From contig NZ_CP137079.1 of NCBI RefSeq assembly GCF_033170155.1, forward strand, positions 2,294,001 to 2,358,000: DNA of 64,000 nucleotides, given 5' to 3'. Below the pieces are notes generated by a model. That model was not told the origin of the DNA. It saw only the letters and a list, made by a program, of their open reading frames with translations, and searched no databases. A program made the position numbers and the translations under genes. This stretch comes from Raineyella sp. W15-4 (GTDB lineage: Bacteria > Actinomycetota > Actinomycetes > Propionibacteriales > Propionibacteriaceae). This document shows, piece by piece, positions 1 to 12,233 of the stretch (positions are counted from its first letter, which is position 1; every line of letters starts with the position of its first letter).

Positions 1-1387
<1,387 letters not shown>

Positions 1388-1446
1388 GGTGGGATGGACT
1401 CTCCTGGTCGAGGGCGTACGGGGCGACCCCCAGTCTCTCACGGCGG

Positions 1447-1475
1447 CGAGGCCGCGGGATCCTCCCGCGGCCTCG
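1447..1475. repeat. Perfect 13-bp hairpin between lepA and rpsT
   Basis: Arms CGAGGCCGCGGGA (1447-1459) and TCCCGCGGCCTCG (1463-1475) pair perfectly around a 3-nt loop. It lies in the divergent lepA/rpsT spacer, upstream of both genes, so it cannot be a normal 3' terminator for either. It could sit in the lepA 5' leader or stop antisense read-through. Function is unknown. Confidence 0.6.
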
Positions 1476-1516
1476 GAACCGCGTGGTGGCCCGAGGCCTG
1501 CCCCACCGGCGCCTTT

Positions 1517-1545
1517 TTGGCGGTTTCCGGGGCGACTGGTAAGGT
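1517..1545 (+). promoter_or_regulatory. Candidate rpsT promoter
   Basis: TTGGCG (1517-1522), a 17-bp spacer and TAAGGT (1540-1545) resemble an actinobacterial housekeeping sigma promoter. It lies about 80 bp upstream of the rpsT GTG start. Prediction by eye only. Confidence 0.45.
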
Positions 1546-1623
1546 ACTTGCTTGCGTTGTGTTCCGGCAGTGGGACGCGCGCCAGCCAGATCCCTAACGT
1601 CCGAGAGTACAGAGGCCTGCCCC

Positions 1624-1887
1624 GTGGCAAACATCAAGTCCCAGCAGAAGCGCATCAAGACGAACGAGAAGGCTCGTCAGCGCAACAAGGCGGTCAAGTC
1701 CGCCCTGCGCACCTACACCCGTCGCTTCGCCGAGGCTGTCGAGGCCGGCGAGACCGAGAAGGCCCAGCAGGCCGCTCGTGTCGCCCTCCGCCAGCTGGAC
1801 AAGGCCGTGACCAAGGGTGTCATTCACAAGAACCAGGCGGCGAACCGCAAGTCGTCGATCGCCAAGAAGGCCGCTTCGCTGGCCTGA
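1624..1887 (+). CDS. rpsT: 30S ribosomal protein S20
   Basis: Small-subunit primary binding protein for 16S rRNA, 87 residues as usual for bS20. It is rich in Lys, Arg and Ala, beginning [20 protein letters not shown] and ending [12 protein letters not shown]. The GTG at 1624 is chosen over an upstream in-frame ATG at 1552 because the conserved S20 N-terminus (ANIKS) begins exactly there; the 24 extra upstream codons match nothing known. It is monocistronic and divergent from lepA. Confidence 0.96.
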   Translation: MANIKSQQKRIKTNEKARQRNKAVKSALRTYTRRFAEAVEAGETEKAQQAARVALRQLDKAVTKGVIHKNQAANRKSSIAKKAASLA

Positions 1888-2105
1888 TCCGCCGCCCTTC
1901 CTGGTCCGAGGCCGTCGTTCCCGGACCGGTAACCGCCGGTTCTCCTCGGCGAGCCGGTTTCCGGCCGGACGGTGGACAGCTCGACCAGAGCGGCGTGGGC
2001 ACCGCAGCGTCCCGATCCTCGGAGGTCGGGGCGCTGTTCGTCATCCTCCGAGTTCGTCGTCCTCCGGGATGTCCCCCATTGCCCCCGGTTGGCAGACTGG
2101 AGGCC

Positions 2106-2768
2106 ATGAGTATGTCCGGTGGTCAGCGACCCGTCCCTCGTACCACGACGACCGTCGTCCGGCGACCCGTCACTGCGGGGGCGGCGACCAGGTTCATGGT
2201 CGGCTGGGTGGCGTTGTTGTGGCTGCTGGAGGCGGTCGACATGGTCAGCGGCAACTTCCTGGACAACTTCGCCATCCACGCCCGGGACCCGCAGGGTCTG
2301 CTGTTCATCTTCACTGCTCCGCTGCTGCACTTCGGCTGGCAGCACCTGATCTCCAACACCGTCCCGTTCTTCGTCCTCGGCTGGCTGGTCTACCTCTCCG
2401 GCCGGGTCCAGTGGGTGGTGTCGACCCTGCTCATCGTGATCGTGTCCGGGCTCTTCGCCTGGGCCTTCACTCCTGCCGGGGCGTACGTCGCCGGGGCGAG
2501 CGGGCTGATCTTCGGCTGGTTCGCCTACCTGGTGCTCCGCGGCCTGTGGACCCGGGACTGGCGCCAGATCCTTATCGCGGTGGGTCTCGTCGCGGTGTAC
2601 GGCGGGATGATCTGGGGGGTGCTGCCGACCGACTCCGGGGTCTCCTGGCAGGCGCACCTGGGTGGCGTCGTCGGCGGGGTCCTCGCCGCGGCGGTGATCG
2701 GTCGGCGCGCCACGCCCGGTGTCGGTGGGCGATCGGACCGCGAGATCACCGCCCGGCGAGTCGGCTGA
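2106..2768 (+). CDS. Rhomboid-family intramembrane serine protease
   Basis: A 220-residue polytopic membrane protein with about six hydrophobic segments. The rhomboid catalytic dyad is visible: GASG with Ser132 in a membrane helix, and His184 in QAHLGG on the last helix. The HFGWQHLISN segment supplies the oxyanion-side His/Asn of the family. It probably cleaves membrane protein substrates within the bilayer; the substrate is unknown. The ATG at 2106 is chosen (ATG 2112 is an alternative) because a much longer upstream reading frame runs through rpsT out of frame. Its 3' end overlaps the convergent holA gene by 23 bp. Confidence 0.88.
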   Translation: MSMSGGQRPVPRTTTTVVRRPVTAGAATRFMVGWVALLWLLEAVDMVSGNFLDNFAIHARDPQGLLFIFTAPLLHFGWQHLISNTVPFFVLGWLVYLSGRVQWVVSTLLIVIVSGLFAWAFTPAGAYVAGASGLIFGWFAYLVLRGLWTRDWRQILIAVGLVAVYGGMIWGVLPTDSGVSWQAHLGGVVGGVLAAAVIGRRATPGVGGRSDREITARRVG

Positions 2769-3741
2769 CCTGCAGCACCATCGTCTCCAGGGCGTACGCC
2801 GCATCGTCGGCGGCGCCCTTGACGTCGGCGTCGGCGCGGGCGACGAGCCGGACCGCGCGGGCCAGCCGCCGCTGGTCCCAGCGTTGCAGTTGCTGGCGCA
2901 TCGTCCGCAGCTTCCACGGGGGCACGCCGATGTCGGCGGCGATCTCGTTGTCGTTGCCGCGGCCGCGGACGCCGCTGAGCAGCCCCAACCCGCGGACCCC
3001 CGACGCCATCGCGCTGGTGATGAGCACCGGCGCGGTGCCGGAGGCCAGCGCCCAGCGGAGCTCCTCCAGGGCCCGGGTGGTGCGCCCGGCCAGGGCCGCG
3101 TCGGCGATCGAGAATCCTTTGACCTCGGCCCGGCCCTGGAAGAAGCGGCGGACCAGGTCCTCACGGATCAGGCCGTCCTCGGCGTCCTGGGCGAGCTGGT
3201 CGACGGCGCCGGCCAGCGAGCGCAGGTCGGTGCCGACCGCGTCGACGAGCTGCTGGGCCACCGGCGGATCGAGCCGGGCGCCCCGGCGCCGGGCCTCGTG
3301 CTCGACGAACCCGACCAGTTCCTTCGGCTTGAGCGGCGTCACCGGGAAGTGCGCCACCTTCGCCTTCTTCAACTTGTCGATCAGTCCCTTGCCCTTGTTG
3401 CCGCCGCGGTGGACGAGCACCAAGGCGATATCGGGGGACGGCCGGGCGGCGGCTGCCAGCAGTGCCTGGGCCAACGATTCCGAGGCGTCGGCCAGGTCGT
3501 CCACCACGACGGCGGACCGGGCCGCGAACAGTGACCCGGAAGTCATCTGGGTCAGGTCACCGCCGCCGAGGCCGGTGGCGCTGGTGCGGGCCACCTCCAC
3601 GCCCGGATCCTCCGCCCGGCAGGCGGCGAGGACCTGCTCGACCGTACGATCCGCGAGCAGTTCCTCCGGGCCCTGGACCAGCACGACCTTGCCGTACGGG
3701 GAGCCCAGGTCGTCGACGTGCAGTTGTCTGGTGGTGGCCAC
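2746..3741 (-). CDS. holA: DNA polymerase III subunit delta
   Basis: Clamp-loader delta subunit, which opens the beta clamp. The protein has 331 residues, normal for actinobacterial HolA. It carries a degenerate AAA+-like N-terminal domain (KVVLVQGPEELLADR) and a C-terminal collar region with the pattern PPWKLRTMRQQLQRW. The GTG start at 3739-3741 (VATTRQLHVDDLG) is preferred to a frame extension of 72 residues that reads through the comEC end. Downstream of comEA-comEC on the same strand, the classic comEA-comEC-holA order. Confidence 0.92.
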   Translation of the reverse strand: MATTRQLHVDDLGSPYGKVVLVQGPEELLADRTVEQVLAACRAEDPGVEVARTSATGLGGGDLTQMTSGSLFAARSAVVVDDLADASESLAQALLAAAARPSPDIALVLVHRGGNKGKGLIDKLKKAKVAHFPVTPLKPKELVGFVEHEARRRGARLDPPVAQQLVDAVGTDLRSLAGAVDQLAQDAEDGLIREDLVRRFFQGRAEVKGFSIADAALAGRTTRALEELRWALASGTAPVLITSAMASGVRGLGLLSGVRGRGNDNEIAADIGVPPWKLRTMRQQLQRWDQRRLARAVRLVARADADVKGAADDAAYALETMVLQVSRLAGR

Positions 3742-3777
3742 CCGTCCACTATCCCAGCCTGCACCGACAGTCGCACC

Positions 3778-3811
3778 CCGGCGGGACTTCAGTGCCGGCG
3801 GGACTTCAGTG
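3778..3811. repeat. 17-bp tandem duplication spanning the comEC stop codon
   Basis: CCGGCGGGACTTCAGTG occurs twice, head to tail (3778-3794 and 3795-3811). The inner copy contains the comEC stop codon (3806-3808), so the outer copy is a non-coding echo of the gene end. A similar 17-bp duplication spans a stop codon at 49071-49104. Confidence 0.85.
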
Positions 3812-6169
3812 GACGGGGACCGCGCGGCACCGATCGTCGTGGCAGCTGACCGCGATGTGGCCGCCCTGGTCGGTGCGGACGATCCCCATGCCCAGACCGG
3901 TGAGGGTGTCCAGGGTCTGGCGGTGCGGATGGCCGTAGGAGTTGTCCCGGCCGACACTCACCAGGGCGAGCCGGGCCCCGGTGGCCCGGAGGAACTCCCG
4001 CGACTGGTCGCGGGAGCCGTGGTGCGGGACGACGAGGACGGTGGCCCGCACGTCAACGCCCGACCACAGCAGCCGGTCCTGGCCGGCGGCCTGCAGGTCG
4101 CCGGGGAGCAGCACGCTCAGCCCGCCGATGCTGGCCCGCCCGACCAGGCTGCCGTCGTTCTCGTCGGCCGGATCGGCCGGCGGCGGCCGCCCGGGCGGTG
4201 GGGCGAGGGACTCCCACGTCACCGTGCCGACCCGGACGACGTCGCCGGCCGAAGACGCCAGGTGCGGGACCGTCCCGGTGCGCGGGTACTGTCCGGGGGC
4301 CGTGACCACGGCGGTCACCGGCAGCTGGGCAAGGACCTGCGGCAGCGCGCCGGCGTGGTCGGCGTGCAGGTGGCTGAGCACCAACAGGGAGAGCCGCTGC
4401 ACACCGAGTTGGCGCAGACAGCCAAGGACGGCCGGCCCGTCGCCCCCGGTGTCGACGAGAACCGCCTCGCCGGGGCCGGAGGCCAGGACGATGGCATTGC
4501 CCTGGCCGACATCGCAGACCGCCAGGGACCAATCGGGCGGCGGCCAGCCCGGCCGCGCCGGACCACGCAGCACGACGACGAGCAGCAGCACCGACAACAG
4601 CACCGCTGCCCACCAGCGGGACAGACAGACCGGGGCCGCGATCACCGCTACGGCACTGGCGGCCCCGAGCAGCAGCACTCCCACCATCCCCGGCGGCCAC
4701 CACAGCGTCGCGCCCGGGGCCCCCGCGGCGGTGGCCGCGACCGCCGCGATGGCCCGTGCCGCCAGCGCCGCCGGCCAGGCGACGACGGTCGCCGCCTGGG
4801 GCCAGACCACCCCCAGTCCGGCCGCGGCGAACCCGGCCACCGTGGCCGGCCCCACGAGTGGCCCGACCGCCATGTTGGCCAGCAGCCCGACCGCACTCAC
4901 CGACCCCGACAACGGGACAGCGAAGGGGCCGGTGGCCAGTTGGGCGGCGAGCGGGACGCACACCGCCTCGGCCAGCCAGCGGGGCGCCCACCGGGCCATC
5001 CGGTCGGCCCACGGCGTCGCCCAGAGCACGATCCCCGCGGTGGCGGCGCTCGACAGCACAAAGCCGGCGGACCGGGACAGCCACGGGTCCACCACCAGCA
5101 GGCCGAGGACCGCCACTGACAGGGACCGGAGGCCGCGGCGAGGTCCGTCCGCGGCGCCGGCCATCAGCGCGGAGAGGGCGACGGTGCCCATCGCGGCAGC
5201 CCGGAGCACGCTCGGCTCGGTCCGGCACAACGCGATGAACACCACCACACCGGCCGCGGTGACGCCGTGGAGCAGGCGGCCGCGCAGGCCGAGGAGTTTC
5301 GCGCCGGTGAGCAGGAAGGCGAGCAGAAGGGTGAGGTTGCTGCCCGACACCGCCATGACGTGCAGCAGGCCCGCATCCCGGAACTCGGTCTCCATCGTCT
5401 CGTCGACCAGTCCGGTGTCGCCGACCACCAGGGCCGGCACCAGCGCCCGGGCGCGCGGATCGCGGTCCGCGACGGCCGCTCGCAGCCCATCATGGACCCG
5501 GCGGACGGCCCGCTGGTCCCAGGAGGGAGTCGCCAGCAGGGTCGGTGGCCCGCTCGCCCGGACCATCGCCGCCAGGTCTGATCCCGGCGCAGGGACGGTC
5601 AGGCTGCCCCGGACCGCCAGGGTGCTGCCGGCGACCGCGTCCTGCCACCCCGACGCCTGATCGGCCGGGATGGTCACCAGGACCGGTGCCCGGACCCGCA
5701 GGGCACCCTCGTGGGTGTGGACGGTGACGACACGGGCCCGCACCCAGGTCCGTCCGGCCCGGCCGTCGGCCCCGTCGGGCTGAGCGGGCGCGGCCACCCG
5801 AACCGGGTCGTGCAGCAGGACGAGCTGCAGGTCAGCGCTGGCGTGGGTCGTGGCGAGCGTACGGACCGGACCGGTGCCGACCGCAAGACCATGCAGGCCG
5901 CCCACCAGGAGGCAGCCCAGCAGGGCCGCCGCGGCAGGCACCCGAGCCCAGCGTCGGGTGGCCCGGGCCAGGGCCAGCAGGACCACTGCGGCGAGCACCC
6001 CGGCCAATTGCCAGCCGAGCTGCCCGGAGGTGCCGACCCAGCCGCCGGCCCACCCGGCCAGAGCGGTCGGGACCAGCCGCAGATCGGTGCCGGCGGGAAC
6101 GACACCGGCCGGGGCCGAGTCGGCCGCAGTATCGGGGTCAGACGCCGGCGCGCGGCGCGATGTCGGCAT
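3806..6169 (-). CDS. comEC: ComEC/Rec2 DNA-uptake channel
   Basis: Inner-membrane channel passing single-stranded DNA into the cytoplasm during competence; 787 residues. Order: N-terminal hydrophobic segments with a DUF4131-like region, the Competence domain with multiple membrane helices (around VMAVSGSNLTLLLAFLLTG), then a C-terminal metallo-beta-lactamase-like domain with SHLHADH and VVPHHGSRDQS. The start is an ATG whose codon overlaps the end of comEA by about 32 bp (MPTSRRAPAS); a GTG 19 codons upstream is possible but lies deeper inside comEA. Transcribed with comEA. No comK- or pilus-type genes are in the window, so competence itself is only inferred. Confidence 0.93.
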   Translation of the reverse strand: MPTSRRAPASDPDTAADSAPAGVVPAGTDLRLVPTALAGWAGGWVGTSGQLGWQLAGVLAAVVLLALARATRRWARVPAAAALLGCLLVGGLHGLAVGTGPVRTLATTHASADLQLVLLHDPVRVAAPAQPDGADGRAGRTWVRARVVTVHTHEGALRVRAPVLVTIPADQASGWQDAVAGSTLAVRGSLTVPAPGSDLAAMVRASGPPTLLATPSWDQRAVRRVHDGLRAAVADRDPRARALVPALVVGDTGLVDETMETEFRDAGLLHVMAVSGSNLTLLLAFLLTGAKLLGLRGRLLHGVTAAGVVVFIALCRTEPSVLRAAAMGTVALSALMAGAADGPRRGLRSLSVAVLGLLVVDPWLSRSAGFVLSSAATAGIVLWATPWADRMARWAPRWLAEAVCVPLAAQLATGPFAVPLSGSVSAVGLLANMAVGPLVGPATVAGFAAAGLGVVWPQAATVVAWPAALAARAIAAVAATAAGAPGATLWWPPGMVGVLLLGAASAVAVIAAPVCLSRWWAAVLLSVLLLVVVLRGPARPGWPPPDWSLAVCDVGQGNAIVLASGPGEAVLVDTGGDGPAVLGCLRQLGVQRLSLLVLSHLHADHAGALPQVLAQLPVTAVVTAPGQYPRTGTVPHLASSAGDVVRVGTVTWESLAPPPGRPPPADPADENDGSLVGRASIGGLSVLLPGDLQAAGQDRLLWSGVDVRATVLVVPHHGSRDQSREFLRATGARLALVSVGRDNSYGHPHRQTLDTLTGLGMGIVRTDQGGHIAVSCHDDRCRAVPVH

Positions 6170-6971
6170 AGGTCTTCGGCCCGATCCCCTGGACGTCCTG
6201 CAGCTGCTCGACGGTGCGGAATCCACCGTTCTGCTCCCGCCACGCGATGATCTTCTTGGCGGTGGCCGGGCCCACTCCGGGCAGTTCCTCCAGCTGCTGG
6301 GCGGAGGCCGTGTTCAGGTTGATCTTTCCGGCCGCGGGGGTCGCTCCGTCGCCGGGGCCGGAGCCGCCCGTGCCGGTGTTCGATGTCCCGGCCGCGGACA
6401 CCGGCGCCGGCCCCCGGATCTCCCCGCCGGGTTTTCCGGTGGAGCCGACGACCACCTGCTGGCCGTCCTGCAACGGCTGGGCGAGATTGAGGTCGCCGGG
6501 GTTGGCCCGCGAGGTCAACCCGCCCGCGGCGGTGATGGCGTCGTCGACCCGCGCGCCCGGCGGCAGGGCGACCAGCCCGGGACGGTGTACCTCCCCGATG
6601 ACATGGGCCGCGATGGAGAGCGTGGCGGAGGGGCGGGCCGAGGCCGCGGAGGCGCCGGCCTCCGGTGTCCGTGCGGCGGGCAGACCGAGGCCGGCTGAGG
6701 CGGTCGCGGCAGCGGCGTCGGCCGGCACGGCGATCGGCCGGGAGCGCAGCAGGGTAAACCCGGCGAGCAGGACCCCGACCAGGAGGATCGCGCTGATGAC
6801 CAGCACGCTCTCCCTGCGCCACGCGATGGCGGGGCCGCGAGGCTCCACCGGGGCGGGCTCGGGTTCCGGTGGAGCTGTGTCCTCCCACGCGGCGTCGGGG
6901 GAGGCGTCCAGCAGGCCCGCCAGACGGCGCCGGGTCGCCTCGGCGGACGGTTCGGGAAGTCGTCGGCTCAT
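6138..6971 (-). CDS. comEA: ComEA helix-hairpin-helix DNA-binding protein
   Basis: Membrane-anchored DNA receptor for uptake; 277 residues. There is a cytoplasmic N-terminus, one transmembrane helix (around VLVISAILLVGVLLAGFTLL), an Ala-rich linker, an SLBB-type domain (VIGEVHRPGLVALPPGARV), a Gly-rich linker and a C-terminal tandem HhH domain (INLNTASAQQLEELPGVGPA, then DVQGIGPKTYADI). The start ATG at 6969 (MSRRLPEPS) is chosen because upstream sequence is not conserved in type. First gene of comEA-comEC-holA. Confidence 0.93.
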   Translation of the reverse strand: MSRRLPEPSAEATRRRLAGLLDASPDAAWEDTAPPEPEPAPVEPRGPAIAWRRESVLVISAILLVGVLLAGFTLLRSRPIAVPADAAAATASAGLGLPAARTPEAGASAASARPSATLSIAAHVIGEVHRPGLVALPPGARVDDAITAAGGLTSRANPGDLNLAQPLQDGQQVVVGSTGKPGGEIRGPAPVSAAGTSNTGTGGSGPGDGATPAAGKINLNTASAQQLEELPGVGPATAKKIIAWREQNGGFRTVEQLQDVQGIGPKTYADIAPRAGV

Positions 6972-7090
6972 GCCCGAGTGTGGTGCCGGGCGGCCGGTCG
7001 CGGACCCCGGGAGCCGGCGCTGTGGACAGTCCTCGCGACAGCATCGGATCCTGTGGACGACCAAGACGGGAGCCGGGCGCCGGCACGAGG

Positions 7091-7876
7091 TCAGGCCGGC
7101 CCGGATCCTTCGTCGGGGATGCCTTCCGGCGACGGTGCGCCGGCCACCAGGGTCGGCTGTGCGAAGGTCGGCTGCGGGAGGGCGGTGATCCGGCAGGCAC
7201 CAGGCTCGCTGAACGGGAAGACGGTCACCTCGGACGGTTCCCCCAGTCCCTCGAGCATGGTGGCCACGACGCCTCGGTGGACGTTGCAGACGACCTCGGG
7301 GTGCCGGCGAGCGGCCGCCAGCAGCGGACAGCGGTGCAGGTGCCACTCCCCCGACGCCGTACGCTCGGGCGCGAATCCGACCTCGGCGAGCTGGCGGTCC
7401 ACCGCCTCCTGCGGGGTCGAGTCCTCGGGCACTCCCTCCAGCAGCTTGCGGCCCCAGCGCTGTCCGGCGCGGAAGGCCGCCTGCTGCGGGTTGTCGACCG
7501 ATTCGAGCACCTGCTCGACCAGGACATCGGCCAGGGCGGCGTACTGACGCCCGATCGGCCACATCGGGCTTCCCGGCAGCGAGCGGTAGAGCGTCGCCGG
7601 CCGGCCGCGGCCGCGGGGCTTCTCGGTGGTCGCCACCGCGAGGTTGTCGGCGACCAGGCCCTCCAGGTGCTCGCGAGTGGTGTTGACGTGCTGGCCGAGC
7701 GCCCTGGCGATCTGCTGGGCGCGCAGCGGCTGCCCGTCCGCCTCGGCCAGCTGGGCGAGGACCGCCGCGCGGGCGCTCGACAGCGGCGTCGCGACCGCGG
7801 CGGGCAACGGGCCCATGGCGACCGCGGCGCTGTCGCCGGCGGCCGCTCCGGAATTTGTCACAAGATCATCGTACAA
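7091..7876 (-). CDS. COG2345/SufR-like HTH transcriptional regulator
   Basis: A 261-residue protein. The N-terminal winged helix-turn-helix (roughly residues 30-85, with QQIARALGQHVNTTREHLEG and a wing GRGRPATLY) resembles ArsR/SufR-type regulators. The C-terminal half carries a Cys/His motif, HRCPLLAAARRHPEVVCNVH, in the position where SufR-like proteins bind an iron-sulfur cluster, but fewer Cys are visible than in SufR. Metal or cluster sensing is therefore possible, not shown. It follows leuS on the same strand with a 67-bp gap. Targets are unknown; no suf genes are in the window. Confidence 0.7.
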   Translation of the reverse strand: MYDDLVTNSGAAAGDSAAVAMGPLPAAVATPLSSARAAVLAQLAEADGQPLRAQQIARALGQHVNTTREHLEGLVADNLAVATTEKPRGRGRPATLYRSLPGSPMWPIGRQYAALADVLVEQVLESVDNPQQAAFRAGQRWGRKLLEGVPEDSTPQEAVDRQLAEVGFAPERTASGEWHLHRCPLLAAARRHPEVVCNVHRGVVATMLEGLGEPSEVTVFPFSEPGACRITALPQPTFAQPTLVAGAPSPEGIPDEGSGPA

Positions 7877-7943
7877 AACATGTCCAGCCCTGCTCGGCCC
7901 TTGGTAGGCACGTGTCCGCGGCTGTCCGCGGCCCCGCAGCGGG

Positions 7944-10415
<2,472 letters not shown>

Positions 10416-10424
10416 CCGGTGATT

Positions 10425-11534
10425 CTAGCCCACGGCCTGCCCCTCACCCCGCCCTCGGTCAGCGGCTGAGGCGGGCCCCAGGGGGCCGAACCGGGCCAGA
10501 CTCTGCCCTCGCATCCGATGCCACTCGTCGGGATGGAGGCCGTGCTCCACGACGTTGCGCAGCAGGGCGACCAGACCGTGTTCCGGGAAGACCTTCTCGG
10601 CCTCCTCGAGGCAGATGCAGACCAACGCACCGTCCCCCCGCGCCCAGGCGGCGACCCCGGTCAGTCCCAGCGGCGCCGCAGCCGCCAGGCCACTGCTCCG
10701 GCGAGCCGCGGCCGCCCACACCCGCGACCACAGACCGGCGGTCCGTCGCTCGATCCGCAGGGTCGCGACATCACGAGCCTCCGGGCGGCCGGCGAGCGCC
10801 ACCAGTCGGCCCAGCTCGTCCGAATCCGGATCGGCCCCGGTGGTCTCGATCCTGGTCAGCATCCGGTCCATCTCCTCGGCTGCCTCCCGACCCTCCAGCC
10901 GGCGGACCCCGGGCAGCGCCCGGACCAGCGCGTCGTGGAAGTCGTCCGCCTCGTCCTCGTCGGCGGGCAGGACCATCGAGCGCAGGTCCTCCCGGTCGGA
11001 CCAGGCGGGCAGACCGTGCACCACGGCCTCTGCGGCCGCGGGGTCGGACAGGACGTCGGCATAGTCGAACCCACCGGGAGGGCAGCAGGACGCGTCGCCA
11101 CAGGTCACCGAGCGGTACCGGCCGGAGGCGACGTGGATCGCGTCCAGCACCTCCGGCCCGGCCGGATCGACGAGCGCGGTGGTCTCCAGTCCGAGGGACA
11201 GACCGGCCAGGGCCTCGGCTACGTCCGGGGCCGGCTCGTCGGTGTAAGCGATCAGCAGCACCCCGGTGGCGCCCAGCCGGTCCAGCTGGTGGCGCAGGAA
11301 CGCCTCGACCCCGCCCGGATCGGCACTCAGGTCGTCGCTGTCCAGCCGCAGCGTCACCACCACCGTGCGGTCGTCGAAGAGCACCGCCACGAGGGAGTCG
11401 CGCGGGTGGAAGCCGAGCAGGTAGGGGACGGTCGCCAGCATGCCCTGCAGGCCGTGGGGCCGCAGCACGACGAGGTCGTTCTCGGTCGGGGAGGCGGTGC
11501 GCGGGTCGATGCCCGGATCGGTGTGGGGATCCAT
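10425..11534 (-). CDS. DUF4192 domain-containing protein
   Basis: A 369-residue soluble protein matching the actinobacterial DUF4192 family. It opens with VVLRPHGLQGMLATVPYLLG, followed by FHPRDSLVAVLFDD and an interior Cys cluster (VTCGDASCCPP). The ATG at 11532-11534 (MDPHTDPG) is chosen over a longer frame that runs back through the divergent upstream gene. Function of the family is not established. Its stop codon is 9 bp from leuS, suggesting one transcript. Confidence 0.75.
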   Translation of the reverse strand: MDPHTDPGIDPRTASPTENDLVVLRPHGLQGMLATVPYLLGFHPRDSLVAVLFDDRTVVVTLRLDSDDLSADPGGVEAFLRHQLDRLGATGVLLIAYTDEPAPDVAEALAGLSLGLETTALVDPAGPEVLDAIHVASGRYRSVTCGDASCCPPGGFDYADVLSDPAAAEAVVHGLPAWSDREDLRSMVLPADEDEADDFHDALVRALPGVRRLEGREAAEEMDRMLTRIETTGADPDSDELGRLVALAGRPEARDVATLRIERRTAGLWSRVWAAAARRSSGLAAAAPLGLTGVAAWARGDGALVCICLEEAEKVFPEHGLVALLRNVVEHGLHPDEWHRMRGQSLARFGPLGPASAADRGRGEGQAVG

Positions 11535-11636
11535 GCCCGGAGGGTGGGCCGCCCGGCACCGCCGGTGGCCGAGGACGGGCCCGTTGTGGACAACGCCGGC
11601 TGCCCGCGGGCAGCTGTGGACGCCTAAACTTGAACG

Positions 11637-12212
11637 GTGGGCATTCGCGACGGATCGACCTCCCGCGTCCGTACCTACCTGACCGGCGCCGTGCTGATCG
11701 CACTGGTGATCGCCGCCGCCGCGATCGGCGACCGGCTCGACGGGGCCTCCTCCCCTGCCCCGGCCACCGGGATCAGCAGCGACCCCAGCACCGGCCCGGC
11801 GGTCGGCCGACCGACCAGCGGGCCGGCCGTACGGTCCACCGCCCCGTTCGGTTCCTCCCCCGTTCCCACCGGGCTGCCGACGTCCGGGCAGTGGATCGAC
11901 TACCAGTCCTCGGAGGGGACCGGACGCCTGACGGTCACCGGTCACCGGCGCCGCAGCGGTCTGACCGAGCTCGACGTCGTCCTGACCGCCACCAGCGGCT
12001 ACCAGTCCTACATCCTGCTGGCGTACGACGACGCCGGCTATCGCTACCTGCCCGAGCCCGATCAGCCGGGTCGACAGGTGATGACGTCGGGGGTGATCGC
12101 CGCCGGCGAGACGCTGCGCGGCAGCATCGCCTTCGACGCGCCGACCGGACCGCTCACCCTGGTGCTGCGCAACGACCGCAACGAAGCCGTTGCCGCACTG
12201 CGGATCGGGTGA
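11637..12212 (+). CDS. Hypothetical membrane-anchored exported protein
   Basis: A 191-residue protein starting at GTG (VGIRDGSTS). A single hydrophobic segment (YLTGAVLIALVIAAAAIGD, about residues 14-32) is followed by a Ser/Thr/Pro/Gly-rich linker to about residue 80. A compact C-terminal domain (SGQWIDYQSSEGTGRLTVTG onwards) of beta-rich character resembles DUF4352-like immunoglobulin-type domains, a weak resemblance. It is divergent from the DUF4192 gene and convergent with the DedA gene. No function can be assigned. Confidence 0.6.
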   Translation: MGIRDGSTSRVRTYLTGAVLIALVIAAAAIGDRLDGASSPAPATGISSDPSTGPAVGRPTSGPAVRSTAPFGSSPVPTGLPTSGQWIDYQSSEGTGRLTVTGHRRRSGLTELDVVLTATSGYQSYILLAYDDAGYRYLPEPDQPGRQVMTSGVIAAGETLRGSIAFDAPTGPLTLVLRNDRNEAVAALRIG

Positions 12213-12233
12213 CACCGTCCGGCGCCGGCCGGA

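Noticed and set aside
1901-1926. Possible rpsT terminator (GGTCCG with CGGACC)
   Set aside because: Only six base pairs with a long loop and no supporting tract, too weak to list.
1817-5119. Very long open frame (1100 codons) on the plus strand opposite holA and comEC
   Set aside because: High GC leaves few stops in the antisense frames. The translation is Arg/Pro/Gly-rich low complexity with no family resemblance, while holA and comEC on the other strand are clear.
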